Assembly (NCBI GenBank): GCA_038363925.1
Contig: JAQQWL010000006.1
Coordinates: 2,584,501-2,648,500 of the forward strand
DNA: 64,000 nucleotides
Source: Apiospora phragmitis
Taxonomy: Eukaryota; Ascomycota; Sordariomycetes; Amphisphaeriales; Apiosporaceae
Reading direction: 5' to 3'
The translations under genes were made by a program, and so were the position numbers. Position 1 is the first letter of the stretch. Each line of letters begins with the position of its first letter. Under the pieces are notes generated by a model. That model was not told where the DNA came from, ran no database searches, and saw only the letters and a list, made by a program, of their open reading frames with translations. Positions 56,229 to 64,000 of the stretch are shown in pieces.

Positions 56229-59200
56229 TTAGGACGACTTCTTGGGCTTGAGCTTCTGAAAGAAGGTGCTCAACCGGCTCTTCTTCTTCTTCTCGGCGGA
56301 GCCATTGGAGCTCTCCGCAGTCTTGGTGGGGGTAGTAGATTCGGCGTTGGCCGCAGTCTCGGCAGTAGAGGCCTCAGTAGTAGCGGCCTCAGTCGCGGGC
56401 TTCGTCTCTGTAGTCGGGGCCTCAGAACTAGGGGCCTCGGTCGCGGGCTTGGCCTCGGTAGTAGGATCGATAGCAGCAGCTGTTGGGGCTCCGTTCGTAG
56501 TAGCATCACCAGCATCCGTTGAGGTGGGAACGGCGGGGGCAGCAGCAGCGCTCTCGACTCCAGCCTTCTCCGTGGCCTGCTTAGGTTCCTCAACAACCGG
56601 TACGACAACAGCCTTGTCAGACACATCCGTCTGCGCCGGCGTAGACGCCTCGGCAGGCGTTTCTACCGATTTCTCAGCGGCCTTTTCCGTTGGCTTCACC
56701 TCCTTCAAGAGTTCGGCCTCCATGACCTTCTTCTCCGCGACGGCGAGGGTACTGGCAGCGGCCTCGGGGCTCTCGCCAGACTCAGCAATCGACTGCTTCA
56801 CCTCGACAGGTACCGAAGGGGAAACCTCTTGGATTGTCTGCTCCTTAGGAATGTTCTGATCCTGGGCGGCGATAGCAGATTGGGCGGATTCGGGTAGCAT
56901 CTCCTTTACCGAGTCGGGCAGCTGAGTGGCAGCCTCGGTGGCGCTCGCCTGCGCAGTGGTGGCGGCGGCAGAGGCCTTCTCGGCTGCGATATCCTTGGCG
57001 GCGACGGCTCCCGCCAGTGCTGCACCTCCAAGGGCTGTGGCAGCTGCGGCAACAGCTGCTGCAGCTTCTTCAGCGCTGACGGTGTTCTCCGTCTTGTCAG
57101 TGCCCTTGCCAGCAGTGCCCTCGGCGGTCGATGGCGCCTCCTGGACCTTTTCTAGCAGCTCTTCCTCGAGGTTGGCCTTCTCCTTTACCTCTGCCGGGTG
57201 GGCGCTTGCCTCGGGCGCGACATGAGCTTTCGCTTGGCTGTCCTTTACAACCACAGGCACCTTGTTCACCTCCAAGGGGTTCTCCAAGGGAGCCTCCGCC
57301 GCCAAGGCAGCAGTGGTAGAAGCGGGGGCAGCAGAAGACAAGAAGGCGGCGGCCGCGACTATGAATCGTTAGCGCCATGCATGACGTATGAGTTCATATC
57401 CTGGGAATCTCACCTTCGTCGGGCGTCATATAAGACTTGGGGTCCAAATCCACGTTGTTTGTGGTGGTGCTTCCGCTGGCCAGGTGGTCTGGGATCTTCT
57501 CGCCCGGTGCAAGCTGCACAGGGTTAACAGCGCCGGGTACGGCAGGCATGGGGTTGATCTTGAACTCTTGGTTGCCGGAATCGACGGCAGGTGTCTCAGG
57601 GAAGGTCCCGGGAGAGAGTCCGAGCTCCCTTCCTTCTTCTCTAGCGGCGCACTCGCAGCGAGAGCCGCGGTTGTGGATTCGGGGGCAGCTGAGCTCATCA
57701 TGGCGGTGGTTGCTGGTGCTTCCTTGATGATGCGGTCTGTGGTGAGTACGTTGTTCTCGTTGCCGCTCGAGTCGGTCTCTTTGGGCGCAGTGTGGTCGGT
57801 AGTCCACTCGCCGTCAACAACGAACTGTTTGGAAACGGGGTGGTGGTTAGTTGAGGGTAATGATTTTTGCTCGTATTGGTGAGATATATAGCAGTGAGAC
57901 ACTCGATGGTGTCAAATTCAAATATAGAAAGGGAAGAAAAAAGTGTGTTACTGGAACGAAACAGTGCTGTTTGAGACAGAGTGCGGTTTATTTTGAAGAA
58001 CGAGTAAAGAAAGAAGTGCCACAGCGGGAAATGATGGCGCAAGGGAAATGAAACTACCAACTGCCCACTCTAGTTGGCCAAAGGGTAATCACAACAAACA
58101 CGCCGTGGCTAGGCGATGATATGGAACGACCGGGGGGGTACGGGCAGGCAAACGACGCTTGATGTTTGGTGCTTGGAAGTTGACATGGATGTGTACAGAG
58201 AGGACAGGACTGCGTCATTTGCAGCAACTGCCCCTCGTGTTCCAATGCCCTATACAACCAGAGCTACCAGGGCCGAGAAATTGTCAGGCTATGACGGTAT
58301 TTCCGTCATTCTGGTAGGGGTGTGGCGTGCCTGTTTCCAAACCGTGCGCTCACGAAAGGACCCAAGGTTCCTTGTAACCTATCGCCGGACTAGCCTCCCA
58401 GCCGGTCGATTGATTATTGATCCTGCCCTGTTTCGCACATGATCCTTGAATCCTTGTTCAAGTTTCTGGACTACACCCTCCCATTGACCTATCAGCAATT
58501 CGCCGCACTCGCTGCAAGTCTCCAAGCTGTCAGAAGGTCCAGAATTGGCATGCGATCCATAAGAATGTAGCACAATCTGCCTAAGGGTCATGTAGCACGA
58601 GCGAGGTATCCGCCCGCTAGCAAATGAAATCATACAAAAAAAAAAATGAAGAAAAATAAATAAAAAGGTGCAGCCTACTGAGGCGCAATATGGACGAGAA
58701 ATCGCGGATAGGCGTAGAACAAGCAGAAGAGAATGCGAAAGAGAGCATCCTTGCGAAGGCAGCTGAGGCGCAACTTTCACACAGCACCCAGCATCCAAGC
58801 CAGCCGCGTCAGCTTTGGCACTCAGAAACTTCTTGGTTCAGCATCCATCACTGGCAGGGCTGACCACTTTCTGCTGGCACCTCCGGGCTGCTGAGTAAGT
58901 ACCAAGCTTACATGTCCTCCGACTTTTGGTAACTTCGCGCAACGTAGGGACAGAGGCGTAAGTATGTGGGAATAGTGTCCGCCGTAGTGTTGGTTGAATC
59001 GCGACGGGACATGCGCAGACGGCGCACACACGAGGCTGATTATGAGGATATGGATATTGGCTACGAACCTTGTAGTCGATCTTCTGCGAAACGTCGTCGA
59101 GCTTGACCAGCTTCTCAAAGTGGCCACCGACCTTGTTGAGCTTTTCCGTCTTCTTCCACCCATCGAAGGTGCCGGTTACGTAGACTTCAGAAGCAGGGTG

Positions 59201-59601
59201 CTCCCTAAAGAAAGGAACGGTCTTGTCAGCCTGGTGTCCGAAATCCCGAGGTGCGGCGTTACGAGGCAGAGGATTGGGCGGGCGTCGTCAAGATGCGCGT
59301 GCATGAAGGAGGCCAAAGTCTGTCGACCTGGTGTAGGTTGAGGCTTTTGGAGAAGTCTAACCGCCCAGGAGGCGCATATGGCTTCAGTCACATCACGGCA
59401 CCTCGGACGGGGGCACTTTGAACAGATGGTGGGCCATCGTGAGTGCGCGCGCGCATTGCCACAGCAGGTTGTAGATTGTCGCATATCATGGCGCTCCAAG
59501 TCCAAGCTCTCGAGGGCGGGGAGGAGAGATGGGTATGTAGATTAGGATAAGAAGATGGATGCGCGCATGTGGACTCACCACCTGAAAAGAAAGCTGCCCA
59601 T
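56229..59601 (-). CDS. CBM48 (AMPK-beta-type glycogen-binding) protein with long low-complexity tail, about 566 aa
   Basis: Exons on the minus strand are 59601-59579 (MGSFLFRW), 59204-59069, 57824-57414 and 57358-56229. Introns are 374, 1244 and 55 nt. Residues 1-85 form the glycogen-binding beta-sandwich: RWEHPASEVYVTGTFDGWKK, GHFEKLVKLDDVSQKIDYKF, VVDGEWTTDHTAPKETD and NENNVLTTDRII, with the Trp and Lys carbohydrate contacts. Short conserved motifs follow (MMSSAAPESTTAALAA, NPMPAVPGAVNPVQLAPGEK). Then comes a long Ala/Glu/Pro/Thr tail ending in a basic cluster (KKKKSRLSTFFQKLKPKKSS). The role is probably glycogen binding or scaffolding in the cytosol. A one-base break lies at 57627-57629 (CCC/GGG). 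The 1244-nt intron is far longer than any other here. Confidence 0.8.
57825..59068 (-). other. 1244-nt intron of the CBM48 gene
   Basis: Donor GTTCGT directly after DYK and acceptor AACAG before FVVDG. The frame and the CBM48 fold join exactly across it (phase 0). It holds no recognised gene; an A-rich patch lies near 58637-58672. Confidence 0.75.
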
Positions 59602-61431
59602 GTCGGCGGTAATTTTGTTGAACCGAGCTGGCAATGGACGAAGGATGAAGGCAATGTTTCGAATATATTCCTTCTTCGACAGATCGCGGTGATGTTGTCG
59701 TCGTTCGTCGCTCTCCCTGGAGGATGCGGTGTAGGTTGTTGGACTGGATCAAATTTCTGGATTGAAGAGGCGATTGGGGGAGAAGAAAGCTGGAGCTGGG
59801 GAGCTTCAAATTTGGGGAAGCTCGGTGTCCTGCCACTCTCAGCTCCAGCTCCTCTCCCTTTCTGCTGCTAGCGAGCGCTCTAATAAAATGCTAAGCTGCT
59901 GTTGTACCTAACCTAACCTCTCTCTCGGCTCATTTGGCGGCTTCTGCGGGCCTAGCAGTTAGCCTCTTTACCTCTGTAGCCTCTAGGAGTCTAGGATCTG
60001 GTCGGATTGTTAGGCACCCCGGCGGCGTGACGTACCTGGTAGCTGATAGGCACAATTTTACTGACCACATGCATTCATTCTACACCCTCATCTCGCTCTT
60101 TTATATTATTGACTGGATTGCCCGGCAAGACCGGCAAAACATTGCACAAAGATAGGTAGCACACACTCTCTCACTCCCGCACCCTTCGTCTTGGAGAGAT
60201 TTCCCAGCTTCGAATTTGTAGAATTACCGTCTTATAGGGCATCTATGCAGATACGATCCAGCTCGTAGAGGTGCATGCTGGTGGAGAGACACACGTACCT
60301 TCTGGCATGTTGTCGGCGAGTCGGTGAGCCAGACTGATTAGGTAGCGACCAAACCCCAACCAACCACCTGAAGCGACCTGGGCCAGGGACCCAGGACCTG
60401 AAAGTGGCTGGCGTCAGAGCTCGCTAACGGCGAACAGAAAAGTCATGCCTATTAGGGCAGTTGGCAGCAAGCCACCTTTCCAGTTAGGTAATGCCTATCC
60501 GTAGGTACATGTAAGCCATTTCAGCGTCAATCTTAAAAGTCTTTCAATTTGCATTTATATTTTACTACCTACTACTAAGTAACAAGAGCATATTGGCGAT
60601 TGGGGTAGGTATTTGGGCATCCAAATCAGTTCGGATTGCGGGGCGGACAAGACGCCAATGCATGTACGTCATCCGTGTCATTCGTTGTTGAAGGCCATAA
60701 TACTGGCAACCCAACAGCCGATGCGATGCAATTTGATAGAGACGGAGAGAAGAAATAACTCAAGATAAGGTAGCTAGTAGAGTCTTGCATCGATACATGC
60801 AGGTGTCTAAAACCCACCAATCCGATGGTGACTGAATTACTTCCTGTATGTACTATCGGGTTTCCATTGCCTATCTGATCATATGCTAGCACCGTGATCG
60901 TGATCGTGGTTATAGATAGCTGTCCGAACGATATAAAAATACATGCATACCTCTCTTGATAGATGGAGGCCATTCTTGCTCCTTACACCGCATTTATGCT
61001 TGCGTCACATCGGGGCCCCGCGTCCAGCTCGGCCGCTGTTTCAGCATCATGCCAACCCGTACTTCGCTCCGCCGTTGCTTGGATAGCAAGATAGGTAGGT
61101 ATGTAGATCATCAGTCTACTAAGACTGCGAGCACTCAATACTAAACTTTCAACGACATACCCTAACTTAGATCGTACCAACCGAGGTCAGCCGCTGGTAC
61201 ACGCTGTCGCGCAATTTTGTGTCCATTACCCCAGAGCGAGTCCAAGTGTATCCAATGTTACTAACAAGGTTTCTATCAAACGTCATGTCAAAGTCAGGGC
61301 GCCAATTTCAGAGTCAGCCTCGGCTCTCTCCCACGTGGCTAGCTGAACGTCCCGCCAACTTAGATGCGTCAGCCAGTCGTTGTGCGGGTTTCACTCTTCG
61401 GGGCTCGAGTGGAGAAATTTGGACAATGGTT

Positions 61432-61459
61432 GATGATGGTGATGATGATGATGATGATG
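61432..61459. repeat. GAT trinucleotide microsatellite
   Basis: About nine GAT units, one imperfect. Confidence 0.8.
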
Positions 61460-62197
61460 TCCAAGGAGGACTCCTTTTTATTATGGGAGGGAAATGAAGA
61501 GAAATCAAGAATCTCTATTATCAAAACACACCACGTATGCCTATGTATGCAGACATCCAGTTCGTAGTCTCCTTCCTGTGAGAACAGCTTCGTTTCGAAA
61601 CGCGAAACAGGATTTGAAGAACATGAGGAAATAAATGAGCGAGGATCCGAACTCGAGAAGGAAGAAACCAAGATGAACCCCAGAATAAAGATAAGAAAAA
61701 AAAAGAAAGAGGAAAAGCCACCCCGAAGAAAACGCCGTCGCCAGTAACCTCGCCAGGTTCCATGCTTGTCGATGTAATAAGCCTCCCCTTATATATAAAA
61801 CAAAAAAATCACGCGCGCCGCCGTTGTCTGATGCCTCTCCGTCTTCGCCATCCCACGCCCAATGCAGAATAATGTAGTATAAAGTAAAGGAGAGACATGA
61901 TGGAAGGAGAACGTATCGTAGATCGTACAGGCCGTTATGTATAACCATCTCTCCCGCCCAAAAGAAAGACATAATAATAAGAAATCCAGAAGGTGAAAAA
62001 ATATCAGACGAAAGAAAATTTCTCGCTCCCTCCCATGCACCATTTCCTTTCCAAAGAGAAATACCGCTCGCATCGGCACCATGCATCTATATATAACCAG
62101 CCAAGTTATAATGCAAGGGAGGGTATTCGTTTTTGCTTGTGCACACCGCATAAAAGGACATATAAGATCGAAATCGAACAGAAAGTATTTCAACAGA

Positions 62198-62210
62198 CCC
62201 CCCCCCCCCC
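62198..62210. repeat. poly-C run of 13
   Basis: Thirteen consecutive C. Confidence 0.9.
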
Positions 62211-62332
62211 AAGAACTCCAGAAATGAAAGATGATGGTAAGCAATCGGCGGGGGGAAGTACATGGTGTCAAATGATGCGTGTCCAGAGTTCGAAAGGAAA
62301 GAGTCGAGGTAGCAGCGGCGGCGGCGAGGTGC

Positions 62333-64000
62333 TCAGGCCCGAGAGGCAGCGTCTTCGAGTCTACTCAGAACAGTGTAGCTGTCGACAAGCAATTTGCTTC
62401 TCTCGCCGATTGCCGCCTCCGCCTGCAACCTGCGCCGAACCATGGCCACAACGGCGAGCGCCGCGCGTCGTTGACCGCGCAAGGCGAGCACATCTTCTGC
62501 TTGGGGGAGATCTGCGATTGTGCGTAACCATGTCAACGCTGCCAGTTCGCTCTTTCGAATCTCCTTCGAGACATTGATGGCTTTCTCGGACGCTGGGGTA
62601 CTCGGATTGTTTGCCGTCGCGGGGGCTGTCATGGCCGTTTTGTTCGTAGCACGGCTATAAGGCCCGCCAAAGGCCCAGCAGATGAGGGCGTTGACATAGA
62701 GTGCCCATTGGTCCGAGATGTCGTTTTTGTTCCATTCCAAGTAAGAACGCCTTGTCGAGTGGGAGGGTTTGGCGGAAGAATGCTTGGATGTGTATGATGC
62801 GGTCTTGGTGTCGTCGTGATTGTAATTATCATTGTCGTCATAGTCATTACCATTATCCAGAAAGGCAACAAGTGCCTTTGCAGCGAACTTGGTTGCGACA
62901 GCGGACTGTACGCTGCCACTCCAGGCCTTGAGCATATTCTGATGTTGTAAATATTCTCGAGGGCCGGTAATCTTCCGAGCAAACAACCAGGATTCGCCGG
63001 AAACGGCGAGTAGGTCGTGTAGGGGGGTATAGTGAAGGGATAGGTAAGTGTTGGCAACAGGGGATCCGCCGAAGAGATTAGAGATGCGTCCAGTTATCGA
63101 AAGGTCGATCGTTGTTGAAAGATCAGGGCTTGTAGAGTTGTTGGGTCTAGGGAGGCGCAGGGCCTCCGAGGCGAGGTAGACGGCGTTGTCCAATGGTGGA
63201 GCGGAAGCTAGTGTCTCGATGCTCACGGTGTGGTCCGAGAGGACAGAGGATTCGTTATTCGGCCAGCCAGCAGTACGGAAGGCCTCCCAATCCTCGGCAG
63301 ATCGGGCGGCCCAGAGGTCTTTGCTGGCGGCAGTCAAGGGTATCGGAGGACAGGGCGTGTTGAAACGATGCACAAGAGGCAGCTGATGGTACATGGCGGT
63401 ATGGACGTCGAGAACAAAACATGCGGCAAGCATCCGGCGGCGAGCTTCCGCTTCGACCCATTCACCCCAGCGACCCTCGAGTGTGGGTGCGGGAGTAGGC
63501 GAGGCAAACGTGGAGTCTGGGACTTGAGGACTGGCGACCTGCAAGGGAGACGTTGAGTATGGGTGCCATTGCGAGACGGGAGAAATAAGAAAAAGACTGA
63601 AAAGATGATCCTGAAAAAGAGAGTATGTAACGGAACCAAAGACAGATATAGGAGAAGTCAGGGAACTCACTCTAGAGTACAAATTCTGGAAGCGCTCCGA
63701 AGGTCGAACCGCTCCTTTCCTACCTCTGAACCGAGCAAAGAATTCGCATAGGAGGATCGCTTGCATGATTTGAACGTTCCAATGGGGCGCCTGGGAGAGC
63801 TGTTTAGGATTCGGCGCCGACGCGTTGGCACGGTATTGTGGGACAGTACTTACACGTTTGACTTCTTCATATGCGATATCATGCAATACATAGCCGTGGG
63901 CGCGATCCTCCCTGCCGTCAAGAAACTGCGTGGCCATAGCAGCCATGGCACATCGCAGCACATCATTCGGCGCTGCTTCAAAGCTCTGCCGGTGCACTAA
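62333..64000 (-). CDS. fungal-specific transcription factor (PF04082-type middle region), 5' part outside the window
   Basis: The frame runs off the right edge; the first visible residues (VHRQSF) are internal, so the DNA-binding domain lies beyond the window. Two intervals with strong splice signals, 63853-63800 (54 nt, GTAAGT...ACAG) and 63670-63539 (132 nt, GTGAGT...GCAG), are multiples of three without stops. Removing them joins AYEEVKR to LSQAPHWNVQIMQAILLCEF and NLYSR to VASPQVPD, which reads like the family (ARFRGRKGAVRPSERF, GEWVEAEARRRMLAACFVLD). The latter segments are the ligand-like regulatory region of zinc-finger regulators. The C-terminal half has a Asp/Asn-rich insert (GNDYDDNDNYNHDD). 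Target genes are unknown. Confidence 0.7.
   Translation of the reverse strand, partial: LVHRQSFEAAPNDVLRCAMAAMATQFLDGREDRAHGYVLHDIAYEEVKRVSTVPQYRANASAPNPKQLSQAPHWNVQIMQAILLCEFFARFRGRKGAVRPSERFQNLYSRVSSLTSPISVFGSVTYSLFQDHLFSLFLISPVSQWHPYSTSPLQVASPQVPDSTFASPTPAPTLEGRWGEWVEAEARRRMLAACFVLDVHTAMYHQLPLVHRFNTPCPPIPLTAASKDLWAARSAEDWEAFRTAGWPNNESSVLSDHTVSIETLASAPPLDNAVYLASEALRLPRPNNSTSPDLSTTIDLSITGRISNLFGGSPVANTYLSLHYTPLHDLLAVSGESWLFARKITGPREYLQHQNMLKAWSGSVQSAVATKFAAKALVAFLDNGNDYDDNDNYNHDDTKTASYTSKHSSAKPSHSTRRSYLEWNKNDISDQWALYVNALICWAFGGPYSRATNKTAMTAPATANNPSTPASEKAINVSKEIRKSELAALTWLRTIADLPQAEDVLALRGQRRAALAVVAMVRRRLQAEAAIGERSKLLVDSYTVLSRLEDAASRA

Larger units (their letters stand above)
59602..62332. 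other. 2.7-kb intergenic stretch
   Basis: Promoter and 5' UTR of the CBM48 gene at the left, 3' flank of the transcription factor at the right. It holds a GAT trinucleotide run and a C13 run. A 181-codon minus-strand frame (61541-62086) lacks any domain and looks like chance. Confidence 0.4.

Noticed and set aside
61541..62086. 181-codon minus-strand hydrophobic frame
   Set aside because: No domain, no splice context, located in AT-rich 3' flank; hydrophobicity follows from T-rich sequence.

Overview
The window looks like nuclear DNA from a filamentous ascomycete (Pezizomycotina, most likely Sordariomycetes). The evidence is many genes with short introns (mostly 50-130 nt, GTRNGT donors, CTAAC/CTGAC-like branch sites, YAG acceptors), eukaryotic intron-bearing tRNA genes, fungal-only protein families, and an AT-rich block at the left end with the signature of repeat-induced point mutation (RIP).

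Layout. 1-3450: RIP-degraded AT-rich DNA with no intact gene and one unmutated 128-bp island. 3.8-7.6 kb: three consecutive broken genes next to that block (RNase-H-fold/RRM protein, alpha/beta hydrolase, RRM protein). 8.5-10.2 kb: a secreted protein and a 72-aa cysteine-bearing protein. 10.2-13.5 kb: no recognisable gene. 13.5-20.2 kb: Git3-like GPCR, APC permease of the choline/GABA type behind a run of GATA sites, tiny CsbD-like gene, secreted SnoaL-fold protein. 20.7-24.7 kb: two fungal membrane proteins of unknown function. 25.5-28.4 kb: a PAQR receptor and a Sec14-like lipid-transfer protein, convergent. 29.6-33 kb: degenerate RNase-H-fold protein, TMEM14, haloacetate-dehalogenase-like hydrolase. 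34.5-39.3 kb: aldo-keto reductase, small mitochondrial protein, FAD-dependent dehydrogenase. 40.3-41.3 kb: tRNA-Ser(CGA) and tRNA-Ile(AAT). 43-49.8 kb: GH71 alpha-1,3-glucanase with CBM24, S26 (IMP-like) peptidase, multi-pass membrane protein, MFS sugar transporter. 53-55.6 kb: tRNA-Ser(AGA), an internally deleted alpha/beta hydrolase, tRNA-Gln(TTG). 56.2-59.6 kb: CBM48 (AMPK-type glycogen-binding) protein with a 1.24-kb intron. 62.3-64 kb: 3' part of a fungal transcription factor running off the window.

The genes do not form a biosynthetic cluster or an obvious operon-like unit; most are independent housekeeping, transport, secreted and catabolic functions. Two features dominate. First, the gene row touching the RIP block is broken. 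Second, many otherwise convincing genes across the whole window carry single-base frame breaks, usually at G/C/A/T runs, which points to indel errors in the assembly rather than general gene decay. For those genes I give the span and describe the break without repairing it. I found no clear new biological system. The items most worth following are the S26 peptidase with a long C-terminal extension, the fully equipped dehalogenase, the long CBM48 intron, the three-codon first exon of the CsbD-like gene and the un-RIPped island.
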